Shown one piece after another: positions 7,799 to 15,104 of a stretch of 15,228 bases of DNA (its first letter is position 1; every line of letters starts with the position of its first letter). This DNA is from Oceanospirillaceae bacterium (GTDB taxonomy: Bacteria; Pseudomonadota; Gammaproteobacteria; Pseudomonadales; Balneatricaceae), in NCBI GenBank assembly GCA_003523085.1, contig DPHD01000083.1:10433-25660 (forward strand). The letters are read 5' to 3'. The notes under the pieces were generated by a model, which ran no database searches, was not told the origin of the DNA, and saw only the letters and a list, made by a program, of their open reading frames with translations. The position numbers were made by a program, and so were the translations under genes.

Positions 7799-7853
7799 AC
7801 CCCGCCATTAGTTAAGTTAGAAATGAAACAACCCTGTTCCAGCCACGATGAAC

Positions 7854-9068
7854 CTAAGCGATAATATTATGCTCTGGACCAAACGGAAAATGAGTGATAT
7901 TTTCGGCACCATCTTCAGTAACAATCAAGATGTCATGCTCACGGTAACCACCAGCACCTTCCGTGCCCTCGGGTAAAGTAATCATAGGTTCGATAGACAC
8001 AACCATACCTGGTTGCAACACCGTTTCAACATCTTCCCTCAGCTCCAATCCCGCTTCACGACCATAGTAGTGGGACAGTGAACCAAACGAGTGACCATAA
8101 CCAAAAGTGCGGTACTGCAGTAAATCGTGTTCTATAAACACTTCATTTAGCTCTGCAGCAATGGTGCTACATACAGCTCCAGGTTTGATTAGAGACAGGC
8201 CTTTACGGTGAACTTGGCAGTTAACTTCCCACAGTTGCAACTCACGTTTAGTCACTGAATGGTAAAATGCAGTGCGCTCCAGTGCCTGGTAATAACCCGA
8301 AACCATTGAAAAACAGTTAAGGCTCAAAATATCGCCCTTTTGAATGCGGCGCGTTGTTACAGGGTTGTGCGCGCCATCCGTATTGATGCCTGACTGAAAC
8401 CAAGTCCAAGTGTCCATAAGCTCTGTATGTGGATAGGTATTGGCGATAGCCCGCACCATGGCTTGTGTGGAATGCAAAGCAACTTCGTATTCTGGCACGC
8501 CTTCCGCAATGGCTTCGACACATGCCGCACCACCGATATCAGAAATCCGCGCGCCTTGGCGAATCAATGCCAATTCTTCGGCAGATTTAATCATACGCAG
8601 CTGCATCGTAGGGATGCCAATATCGACAAATTCCACATCTGGCAAGGCTTCTGTTAGCTTCTGCCTACGCTCCAAAGTAAGGTGGTCATATTCAATACCC
8701 ACTCGAGCTTTGCTGGGTATTAACTTTTGTAAAGCACGAAAATAATTGTCCTGCTGCCAATCTGTATAAACAATGTTGTCAGCAAAACTTTGCCGCCACG
8801 GCTGGCCACCGTCAATATTTGCACTGACAGTAGTATGTGCATCATGGGTAACTACCAAGCCATAAGGTCGGCCAAAAGAGCAATAAACAAAATCGGCGTA
8901 ATAATTGATGTTATGGATGGAAGTAAACAAAGCGACATCCACATTAGCTAAGCTCATGCAGTCACGTAACTTCTTGACGCGACTTTCCATTTCGGCGACA
9001 GAAAAGGTTGGTTGATCCTTTACGCCGTTTTCAAAATTAATCGTTTGAGGTCTAACTATTCTATTCAT
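7854..9068 (-). CDS. creA: Creatinase (creatine amidinohydrolase)
   Basis: Creatinase hydrolyses creatine to sarcosine and urea. It has the M24 pita-bread fold but needs no metal and is a cytoplasmic dimer. The 404-residue protein resembles Pseudomonas putida creatinase over its whole length, for example YCSFGRPY, SANIDGGQPWR, WTWFQSGINTDGAHNP and FGYGHSFGTLSHYYGREAG-like segments. Residues matching the known active site, each near a +2 shift, are F65, R67, H234 (catalytic histidine 232), Y260, E264, H326, R337, E360 and H378. These separate it from ordinary Xaa-Pro peptidases, whose metal ligands differ. The start is ATG 9068 with AAGGA 5 bases upstream; the frame is open a further 28 codons but would overlap the ATPase gene. 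It is last of the creatinine operon, 59 bases after the ATPase. Confidence 0.93.
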   Translation of the reverse strand: MNRIVRPQTINFENGVKDQPTFSVAEMESRVKKLRDCMSLANVDVALFTSIHNINYYADFVYCSFGRPYGLVVTHDAHTTVSANIDGGQPWRQSFADNIVYTDWQQDNYFRALQKLIPSKARVGIEYDHLTLERRQKLTEALPDVEFVDIGIPTMQLRMIKSAEELALIRQGARISDIGGAACVEAIAEGVPEYEVALHSTQAMVRAIANTYPHTELMDTWTWFQSGINTDGAHNPVTTRRIQKGDILSLNCFSMVSGYYQALERTAFYHSVTKRELQLWEVNCQVHRKGLSLIKPGAVCSTIAAELNEVFIEHDLLQYRTFGYGHSFGSLSHYYGREAGLELREDVETVLQPGMVVSIEPMITLPEGTEGAGGYREHDILIVTEDGAENITHFPFGPEHNIIA

Positions 9069-9097
9069 AATATTCCTTTTAACTCCACATGCTGTTA

Positions 9098-9122
9098 GGT
9101 CGGAAGACCGCGGTGGTCGACC
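9098..9122 (-). repeat. GC-rich dyad between the ATPase and creatinase genes
   Basis: GGTCG (9098-9102) and CGACC (9118-9122) are complementary. Between and overlapping them lie GACC/GGTC (9106-9109, 9115-9118) and the palindrome ACCGCGGT (9107-9114). RNA here can form one of two competing hairpins immediately after the ATPase stop and about 30 bases before the creatinase start codon. It may tune creatinase expression; no T-run follows. Confidence 0.45.
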
Positions 9123-9127
9123 ATCAG

Positions 9128-10222
9128 TTAATGATTGTTGCGTACTAGGCAATACACATCTGTAGCCGCAAAGTACAATGGGTACTGGTGGCCTTGCTGC
9201 AGTTTTAAGTTGGCAATATCCCGTTGCTGTTTTTGAACCTTGAGTTCTTGGCCATTGCCAAGCTCAAAATATAAGGTAACAACAGAACCCGTGAATTCTT
9301 CACCAACAAAAGCGGCCATGATGCGATTTTCACTATGACCTTCCTGTTCTTGAATGGCGATTAGATCGGCACCTATAATCAAGTCCAAGATTGCCCCTGG
9401 TGTTTTTGCTGCTGCTGGGATTTGGTCTACTAGAATCTCCTCCACCGATGACTGGCAACGCCACTGATCACCTTCCTGTCTTAGTACACTGGCCTCTATA
9501 ATATTATTAGTACCCACAAATTCGGCTACAAAGCGGCTACACGGTTGTCGGTAAATTTCGTGAGCCGTACCAACCTGCTCTACATAACCTTCACTCATAA
9601 TGACAATACGATCTGCCATCGCAAAGGCCTCAGAGTGACTGTGAGTTACATAGATAAAAGTGATTCCCAATTCCTTTTGCAAGCGAGTCAAAACAGACTG
9701 CATGCGCACAACCAGACTTGCGTCTAAAGCACTTAGTGGTTCGTCTAGTAACAGCACTGGGGGTTCTGTTACTAGGGCACGAGCCAAAGCCACGCGCTGG
9801 CGTTGACCACCTGAAAGTTGATCGATACTTCGATCAGCAAATTGGTCTATTTCTAGGCGTGTTAACCATTTCAGCGCGCGCTCTGCCCGTTCGGCTTTGG
9901 AAACTTTACGCATCTTTAGGCCAAATTCAACATTTTCTTGCACACTCAAGAATGGAAATAATGCCAAAGATTGCCATACTAGGGGGGTTTCCCTTTCATG
10001 AGCCTTTAGTTCATTCATACGCTGATTATTGAGGCGGATTTCACCTTCACTTGGTGTTTCCAAACCTGCGAGCATTCGTAGTGTAGTCGTTTTACCACAA
10101 CCACTGGAGCCCATAATAGCGATGAATTCGCCCGCGTTAATTTCAAGGTTAAGTGGTTTAACTGCCAATTGATTACCAAAACGTTTGGTAACATTTTCCA
10201 ATACGACTTGTGGTTGCTGCAT
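9128..10222 (-). CDS. PotA-like ABC transporter ATPase, predicted creatinine/creatine importer
   Basis: This is the cytoplasmic energy subunit of the importer. In 364 residues it shows Walker A GSSGCGKTT (38-46), a Q-loop at LVWQSLALFP (81-90), signature LSGGQRQRV (136-144), Walker B VLLLDEPLSALD (156-167) and the H-loop histidine H194. Residues from about 230 form a TOBE-like regulatory domain, as in PotA, FbpC and similar proteins. The H-loop reads THSHSEA rather than the common THDQEEA, but the histidine is kept. ATG 10222 is preceded by AGGAG 8 bases upstream, and the gene follows the second permease by 11 bases. The substrate is inferred from neighbouring creatininase and creatinase genes; the polyamine/opine/iron ATPase family alone would not tell. 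Confidence 0.9.
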   Translation of the reverse strand: MQQPQVVLENVTKRFGNQLAVKPLNLEINAGEFIAIMGSSGCGKTTTLRMLAGLETPSEGEIRLNNQRMNELKAHERETPLVWQSLALFPFLSVQENVEFGLKMRKVSKAERAERALKWLTRLEIDQFADRSIDQLSGGQRQRVALARALVTEPPVLLLDEPLSALDASLVVRMQSVLTRLQKELGITFIYVTHSHSEAFAMADRIVIMSEGYVEQVGTAHEIYRQPCSRFVAEFVGTNNIIEASVLRQEGDQWRCQSSVEEILVDQIPAAAKTPGAILDLIIGADLIAIQEQEGHSENRIMAAFVGEEFTGSVVTLYFELGNGQELKVQKQQRDIANLKLQQGHQYPLYFAATDVYCLVRNNH

Positions 10223-10233
10223 TGATAGTACTC

Positions 10234-11031
10234 CTAAGACTGACCTGTGGCAGGCTTTTTAAAGGTGAAGAATAGTTGCGCCACAATAACCAGAGTCATG
10301 GTAGTAGCAAATACAAAAGAACCGATGGCGTTGATCTGAGGGTCTACGTTGCCCTGCAAAATTTCCAATATAGTTACCGGAACCGTTTTGGTTAAACCCG
10401 ATACGAACCAAGCAATAGCAAATTCATCAAAAGAGACCGCCATGGTTAGGCACAGCGCAGAAATTATAGCTGGCAAGGTGAAAGGAACCACCACATAGCG
10501 CATGGCAGCCCATTCATTAGCACCCAGATTCCAGGCTGACGATTCCAAATCCTGATCCATCTGTTGCAAACGCAGGCGAATGACCGCCATTGCAAAGGGT
10601 GCACAAAGCACCGTATGAGCAATAATGATGGACCAAACCTGTCCCGAGGCCCCAATGCGTGATAACCATGCCAGCATAGCCAAAGCCAAAATAAGCAGTG
10701 GGATAGTTGGTGGCAACAGCGCTAATGCCAAGTATGCGTTCTTAAAGCGGAAGTTATAGCGGTAATCCGTATAGGCAGTACAAAAACCAATAATAGTCGC
10801 TAATACAGAGGAGCTGATAGCCACAAAAACGCTATTCTTTATGGCTTGCCAAATATCCGGATTGTCGTAAACCTTGGCATACCACTTCCAGGTGAATTCA
10901 CCCAGAGGTAATGAGGGGAACCGGTCCGAATTAAAGGAAAAAATAATACTGGTAACAATCGGCGCAAAAACAAATACAAAAACCAGCAGTACATAAGTCC
11001 GTAATCCCCACAGGCTGAATTTATCGCTCAT
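10234..11031 (-). CDS. PotC-like ABC permease, predicted creatinine/creatine importer
   Basis: A 265-residue inner-membrane permease of the polyamine/opine class (second permease, PotC type). Hydrophobic segments lie near residues 12-32, 65-85, 98-122, 130-152, 180-200 and 235-258, giving about six membrane helices. The cytoplasmic loop that contacts the ATPase is near 163-190 (SSAWNLGANEWAAMRYVVVP); the usual EAA start is changed to SSA but NLGA is kept. Its ATG overlaps the stop of the first permease by four bases (ATGA), so the two are coupled. The transport substrate is inferred only from context. Confidence 0.9.
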   Translation of the reverse strand: MSDKFSLWGLRTYVLLVFVFVFAPIVTSIIFSFNSDRFPSLPLGEFTWKWYAKVYDNPDIWQAIKNSVFVAISSSVLATIIGFCTAYTDYRYNFRFKNAYLALALLPPTIPLLILALAMLAWLSRIGASGQVWSIIIAHTVLCAPFAMAVIRLRLQQMDQDLESSAWNLGANEWAAMRYVVVPFTLPAIISALCLTMAVSFDEFAIAWFVSGLTKTVPVTILEILQGNVDPQINAIGSFVFATTMTLVIVAQLFFTFKKPATGQS

Positions 11032-11906
11032 GAGCTCACCTTCTTACTATATGCAAGCTTAATTGCGGTAAAGGCAACTACCATCAAGGTCACCATCATC
11101 GTCACAGCGATTACTGCAGCCCGAGGCCATTGTTGACCGGATTTAGTCGTATCAATTATGAGAATCGACAAGGTTGGTGGTTGGGAACCGCCCAAATAAT
11201 AAGGGCTCACAAAATCACCAAAACTCAAAATAAAGCAAAACAGGGCGCCAACAATCAACCCCACTTTGGATGCAGGAATGATCACTTCAACGATAGTTCG
11301 CAGTGTTTTGGCTCCCAGATTATGGGCAGCTTCAATCAGGTTTTTATCTATATTAGCCATCGACAAAGTTTGCAATATTATGACCAGTGGTAAGGTCAGT
11401 GTCAGGTAACCAACCAGAGTGCCAAAGGTTGTGTTAAGCATAGTGAACGGACCAACCCCTACATAGCTTAACATCGCATTGACTATGCCACTTTCTGCTA
11501 GCAATACGTACCAAGAAAAGGTACGCACCAAATAACTGGTAAAAAACGGGATAATGAGAAAGAAAATAGCCCAACGACGGGTTGATTCAGACACTTTAAA
11601 AGCCAGCGCATAAGCGGCTGGAAAGGCAATGAGGGTAGCGCAAAAGGTTGCTAACGACGCAAGTCCAATGGATAAGCCAAAGCTACTCCAGAAATAGCCT
11701 TTAGAGAACATTTTCACCCAATTAACCAATTCAAAAGCCTCAACCATGCGGTAGTTTTTGACTAGAAAAAACGACATTGCAATCATGAATAGCAAAGGCG
11801 CAATAAAAAACACCAGCTGCCAAATGATTACAGGAAGACGCCAAGTAAGGGCATAAACATCCACCTTTAGCCTAGTCTGTTTAGGTGGGTTATATGTACG
11901 GTTCAT
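11028..11906 (-). CDS. PotB-like ABC permease, predicted creatinine/creatine importer
   Basis: A 292-residue inner-membrane permease (PotB type) that pairs with the gene overlapping its stop. Hydrophobic segments near 25-47, 75-103, 112-136, 160-182, 212-235 and 262-285 indicate about six helices. The ATPase-contact loop contains the family EAA-x3-G motif at 192-198 (EAAHNLGAKTLRTIVEVIIP). The ATG at 11906 has no well-spaced Shine-Dalgarno; AGGA lies about 16 bases away. A GTG at 11864 with AGG 6 bases before it would shorten the cytoplasmic tail by 14 residues and is a real alternative. An 85-base gap with a strong hairpin separates it from the upstream binding-protein gene. Confidence 0.9.
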   Translation of the reverse strand: MNRTYNPPKQTRLKVDVYALTWRLPVIIWQLVFFIAPLLFMIAMSFFLVKNYRMVEAFELVNWVKMFSKGYFWSSFGLSIGLASLATFCATLIAFPAAYALAFKVSESTRRWAIFFLIIPFFTSYLVRTFSWYVLLAESGIVNAMLSYVGVGPFTMLNTTFGTLVGYLTLTLPLVIILQTLSMANIDKNLIEAAHNLGAKTLRTIVEVIIPASKVGLIVGALFCFILSFGDFVSPYYLGGSQPPTLSILIIDTTKSGQQWPRAAVIAVTMMVTLMVVAFTAIKLAYSKKVSS

Positions 11907-11942
11907 AATATATGGAAGTAATCCTGTAAGTAGTGATTAATA

Positions 11943-11970
11943 GGAGGAGGGCAAAAAAATGCCCTCCTCC
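11943..11970 (-). repeat. Strong intercistronic hairpin after the binding-protein gene
   Basis: GGAGGAGGGC (11943-11952) is the exact complement of GCCCTCCTCC (11961-11970), and an A-T pair extends the stem to 11 bp around a loop of six. In the reverse-strand RNA the loop is UUUUUU and the stem is followed by UAUUAAUC, not a U-tract. It starts 21 bases after the binding-protein stop and ends 36 bases before the first permease. Such stems typically stabilise the upstream message or partly stop transcription, raising binding protein over permease. Confidence 0.8.
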
Positions 11971-11991
11971 CAAATTCTTCGCTTATAACGA

Positions 11992-13134
11992 TTAGGCGTT
12001 TTTATACTCTGACCAGAAGTCATTCCAATCTTCCAGGGTCTGCTGGCGTGGAATATCACGGTAATGAATACGTCCATCATTGATCAAAGTAACAGGGTTA
12101 TTAGCTACACCTTGCACTTGACCAGTACGCTGGGCTTCCATCGGGTTGACTTTGCGTAATTCTGCTTGCCCCGCATTGGTGACACAAAAGGCTGGGTAAG
12201 CAGCCATTTCAGCTGAACGCACCTGTCCCTGAGGAGACAACATGTACTTAATAAATTCATTGGCTAGGTCGCCATGCTTAGAGCCCTTTCCAATACAATA
12301 AGACTCAGTCCACTGAATGCCGCCTTCTTTAGGCACCACTGAGGTAACCGGCGCACCATCCCTTTCCAAGACGCCAGTAATCCAGTCGCCAATACCACAC
12401 AGGGCCAGCATTTCACCGGTCTTGAGGGAGTTGAAAGTACCGCCATAGTCAAAGAAACCACCCGCTTGCGAGCGCAACGACATAGTAGTAGCCTGCACCT
12501 TGGCCCAAGCATCAGCACTTAGATCAAAGGGTGACGAATTGCCATCGTAGAGGCTCATCATGCCCAAAGTGGGTAAGTGCCAATCAAAGTGGCCAACTTT
12601 GCCAGCAACCTTTTCATTCCAGTAACACGAATAGCTCATCGCTTCTTGTGCCGTCAGCACGTTGCGGTTATAGGCAACACCAAGATGACCAAATCGAACC
12701 ATGGCAGAGTATAATTTTCCATCACGCCAGTGGCCGGGGAACTGCTTAAAATCGTCATGGATAAAGTCATCAATGGGGTAGTCACTTGGGTCCAATTGCT
12801 CAATATAATCAGCTTGATTTAACTGTTGCACAAACTCCCCGTCAGACAAAATTATGTCGTATGTGCCCGGTGGCGATTGGGCAATGAGCGCCAGCATGTT
12901 ATCGCCGCCAGCATAATATTTAGGGCGGAATTTGACGTTGTGCACGGCTTCAAATTCAGCTACTACGTCTTGTTCACCATGGCCATACCATGCCAGCATA
13001 TTAAGTTCGGTAGGGGATGCCATAGCTTTATTAGATGTAATAATCATCGGGAAAGCAGTGGCGGCAGCGATGCCGCCAGAGGATTGCATAAACCTACGTC
13101 GTGAAAGGCTAAGGGTTTCTATCTTTGTTTTCAT
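11992..13134 (-). CDS. PotD-like periplasmic binding protein with Tat signal, predicted creatinine/creatine binding
   Basis: This is the solute-binding subunit of the importer. In 380 residues the N-terminus carries a twin-arginine signal (SRRRFMQSSG at 11-20), a hydrophobic stretch to about residue 37 and a likely cleavage after AMA. The mature part belongs to the spermidine/putrescine binding class (PotD-like), for example LNMLAWYGHGEQDVVAEFE, the TYDIILSDGEFVQQL region and LANEFIKYMLSPQGQ. GAGGTG lies 7 bases before ATG 13134. Tat export implies folding before secretion, unlike the Sec-dependent PotD of E. coli. The ligand cannot be read from sequence; creatinine or creatine is inferred from the flanking enzymes. 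It follows creatininase by 58 bases. Confidence 0.88.
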   Translation of the reverse strand: MKTKIETLSLSRRRFMQSSGGIAAATAFPMIITSNKAMASPTELNMLAWYGHGEQDVVAEFEAVHNVKFRPKYYAGGDNMLALIAQSPPGTYDIILSDGEFVQQLNQADYIEQLDPSDYPIDDFIHDDFKQFPGHWRDGKLYSAMVRFGHLGVAYNRNVLTAQEAMSYSCYWNEKVAGKVGHFDWHLPTLGMMSLYDGNSSPFDLSADAWAKVQATTMSLRSQAGGFFDYGGTFNSLKTGEMLALCGIGDWITGVLERDGAPVTSVVPKEGGIQWTESYCIGKGSKHGDLANEFIKYMLSPQGQVRSAEMAAYPAFCVTNAGQAELRKVNPMEAQRTGQVQGVANNPVTLINDGRIHYRDIPRQQTLEDWNDFWSEYKNA

Positions 13135-13192
13135 TATTTTTCACCTCGGTTGAATTTGCGCTATTAACGCATTTAGTAAACGTCCACACCCA

Positions 13193-14011
13193 CTAGGCCA
13201 CGTCAGCACGACTCATGTGCAAAGTTGATCTGGACTGGAACTTTTCTGTGACGGCCTTCGCAATTCCACGTGTACAAACGTCAAATAACAAAAGTCCTTT
13301 TTCGGAACTAGCATCTTTGGCGGACGAAAGAGTACCCGAAGCTGGTGTGAGGTTTGTATCAACTGGAAACATGTCGTAAGGGGGAAATGTTGCTGGAGGG
13401 TGGTCAATCACCTTACTCATATCGACTAAATGAGGATACAGATGTAGCATCAAAGAAGTTTCTAGCACACCGCCATGTTCAATATCCCAACCTGTAAACC
13501 CTTTGGGATACAGTGTTTTAATAGTGGTATCTGTAACGAAATCCCAATAGGACAGAATCATGACTCTCATATCATGAATATCACCCCAACCAAGCTCGCG
13601 CAGCGCTAAATCGACACCTTCAACAATAAACATAGAGTTTTCATAATGGCCATTCATTAGCACCACCTGTCGTGCGCCATGACGGGCAAATTCCTTAATC
13701 ACATCACGCACCGTTTGTGTGACGGTGGCGCCATCTAGACTAGTAGTACCAGGGAGGTGGTTACCTCCGCCTGACTGTTGCTGTGACTTATACCCATACG
13801 CAATGGGTGGCGCCACCAAAGCATTCTCAAGGAAATCACATGCTCCCGCAGCAATAGCTTGAGGAATTAGCACATCAGGATTCATAGACATGTGAGGGCC
13901 ATGCTGTTCTAGGGCCCCCACAGGTAAGAAGATTACTGACTGGGGGGCAGTAATAATAGTTTGATAAGTCTTCCAGTCTAAGTCAGCTAAAGTAACCACT
14001 GCGTTCACCAT
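13193..14011 (-). CDS. crnA: Creatininase (creatinine amidohydrolase)
   Basis: Creatininase reversibly hydrolyses creatinine to creatine; it is a cytoplasmic binuclear metal enzyme, hexameric in Pseudomonas. The 272-residue protein closely resembles the pseudomonad enzyme (about 260). Metal ligands E35, H37, D46, H122 and E124 match 34, 36, 45, 120 and 122 of that enzyme. The catalytic region has Y123, W156, W175, E178 and H179 in LSYWDF and GWDIEHGG. YGYKSQQQSGGGNH, PGTTSLDGAT and DHPPATFPPYD are specific for true creatininases rather than for other family members such as MftE. About 15 C-terminal residues exceed the Pseudomonas enzyme. ATG 14011 lacks a clear Shine-Dalgarno; GTG one codon downstream is possible. 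It is the first gene of the operon, divergent from the LysR gene. Confidence 0.93.
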   Translation of the reverse strand: MVNAVVTLADLDWKTYQTIITAPQSVIFLPVGALEQHGPHMSMNPDVLIPQAIAAGACDFLENALVAPPIAYGYKSQQQSGGGNHLPGTTSLDGATVTQTVRDVIKEFARHGARQVVLMNGHYENSMFIVEGVDLALRELGWGDIHDMRVMILSYWDFVTDTTIKTLYPKGFTGWDIEHGGVLETSLMLHLYPHLVDMSKVIDHPPATFPPYDMFPVDTNLTPASGTLSSAKDASSEKGLLLFDVCTRGIAKAVTEKFQSRSTLHMSRADVA

Positions 14012-14177
14012 ATCGGTTTGTTATTATTTGAATGGCACCAAGTCTAGCCCCACTAAACGACGTAAATAAAATGAGTTTTTCCGGCATTAGACAACGAAAA
14101 AACTGTGGTATGAACTTTTACAATGATTTATTTGAGTGCTAAAGTGCTTGTAATTGCGACTTTCATGGAGTAAAGCC
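14012..14177. promoter_or_regulatory. Divergent promoter region, creatininase operon and LysR gene
   Basis: This is the only place for the promoters of the leftward creatinine operon and the rightward regulator. Candidate -10 boxes are TAGACT on the reverse strand (14046-14041) and TACAAT on the forward strand (14119-14124). Neither has a good -35, as is common at LysR-activated promoters. A CTTGTA half-site near 14147 lacks its partner and is not counted as a HutC operator. Confidence 0.55.
14074..14104. promoter_or_regulatory. Candidate LysR operator dyad
   Basis: AGTTTTTCCG (14074-14083) and CGAAAAAACT (14095-14104) pair at 9 of 10 positions with an 11-base spacer. The centre lies about 78 bases before the creatininase start codon and 89 before the LysR start. 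LysR regulators commonly bind such interrupted dyads upstream of the divergent target. The assignment is by position and symmetry only. Confidence 0.5.
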
Positions 14178-15104
14178 TTGGATTCCCCTATCACACTCAG
14201 ACAATTACGCTACTTTGTAGCCACTGCCGAAACTGGCAAGATTCAACTGGCTGCAAAGAGAGTTCATATGAGCCCATCCGCGGTTGCTGATGCAATAAAA
14301 AACTTGGAAGATTTATTGAAGGTAAAGCTATTTGATCGACACCGCGCGGGGGTCAATCTTACCTACGATGGCCACCGGTTTTTGGACAACGCCAGATCGA
14401 TATTAAGGCGTGTCAATGATTCGGTTTTTGCTTTTCAAAACGAAACCGAAAATATAGAAGGGAATATAAAAATTGGTGCCTCTGTAACCGTTATTAGCTA
14501 CCTGCTAGCAGGCCCAATCAGTCAATTCGAACGTATTTATCCCAATATAAAAATCGAATTACGTGAGGATTCACGTCTCAACCTTGAACAACATTTAAGA
14601 GCTAATGACATTGATTTAGCTTTAATCATCACATCCAATCTGAGTACTCAGCAGGGCTTACAAGTACAAGGGCTATTTCGTTCACAACGCACTGTGTGGT
14701 GTGCCGAAAATCACCGTTTTGCAGAACTGTCAAAAGTGCCCATTAAAGAAATAGAGAAAGAAAATATCATCCAACTTTCTACAGATGAAGCCGAACCTAA
14801 TATTATGCAAATCTGGCGACGCTATGGTTGTAAACCCAACATCCGTTTACGTACCCAATCAGTTGAAGCGATCCGTAGTTTTGTCGCGAGAGAACTTGGG
14901 GTCACTATCCTTTCAGAGCTACTTTATAGGCCGTGGTCAGTCGATGGAACAGGCATTCTGTCTCGTCCAGTTGATGAACCAATACCCACCATGAATTTAG
15001 GTATCGTTTTCTGTGACAACAGCCAACATCCAGCGCTTGCATGTTTCATTGATTTCTTAAAACATGAACTGCTTCGCAAAGATTATCCGTTACACCTAGA
15101 ATAA
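14178..15104 (+). CDS. LysR-type transcriptional regulator of the creatinine operon (predicted)
   Basis: A 308-residue LysR-family regulator. The N-terminal winged helix-turn-helix spans about 7-66 (LRQLRYFVATAETGKIQLAA, then SPSAVADAIKNLEDLLKVKL, FDRHRAGVNLT). A linker helix leads to the effector domain from about 90 (IKIGASVTVISYLLAGP, then ELREDSRLNLEQHL, IDLALI and FVARELGVTILSELL). The start is TTG 14178 because GGAG at 14167-14170 lies 7 bases before it. An upstream TTG at 14154 in frame would put this ribosome site inside the gene. Divergence from creatininase suggests it senses creatinine, creatine or a product; the ligand is inferred. Its codons look somewhat more A+T-rich than those of the hut genes. 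Confidence 0.92.
   Translation: MDSPITLRQLRYFVATAETGKIQLAAKRVHMSPSAVADAIKNLEDLLKVKLFDRHRAGVNLTYDGHRFLDNARSILRRVNDSVFAFQNETENIEGNIKIGASVTVISYLLAGPISQFERIYPNIKIELREDSRLNLEQHLRANDIDLALIITSNLSTQQGLQVQGLFRSQRTVWCAENHRFAELSKVPIKEIEKENIIQLSTDEAEPNIMQIWRRYGCKPNIRLRTQSVEAIRSFVARELGVTILSELLYRPWSVDGTGILSRPVDEPIPTMNLGIVFCDNSQHPALACFIDFLKHELLRKDYPLHLE

Larger units (their letters stand above)
7321..7853. other. Convergent intergenic region between the hut and creatinine operons
   Basis: This is 533 bases between the ends of two convergent operons. It contains several inverted repeats, a T-run of eight at 7626-7633, a 13-base direct repeat and a weak small ORF on the reverse strand, listed separately. The palindrome AGAGGCCTCT at 7544-7553 and a 5-bp dyad TGGCA/TGCCA at 7580-7596 are also present. 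I saw no tRNA-like cloverleaf and no decayed fragment of a recognisable gene. Confidence 0.7.

Noticed and set aside
7854..9068. Reading the M24-fold gene as an Xaa-Pro aminopeptidase or ectoine hydrolase
   Set aside because: Whole-length resemblance to P. putida creatinase, retention of its active-site residues and linkage to creatininase make creatinase the better call.
9069..9152. 28-codon upstream extension of creatinase
   Set aside because: It would overlap the end of the ATPase gene. ATG 9068 has a good ribosome site and gives the family-length protein.
9128..13134. Calling the transporter a spermidine/putrescine system
   Set aside because: Only the family is of polyamine type. The genes lie between creatininase and creatinase, so a polyamine substrate is not supported.
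14141..14163. Loose dyad AAAGT...ACTTT and CTTGTA half-site near the LysR start
   Set aside because: Arms of five bases with no supporting second half are expected by chance, and the CTTGTA lacks the HutC partner half.
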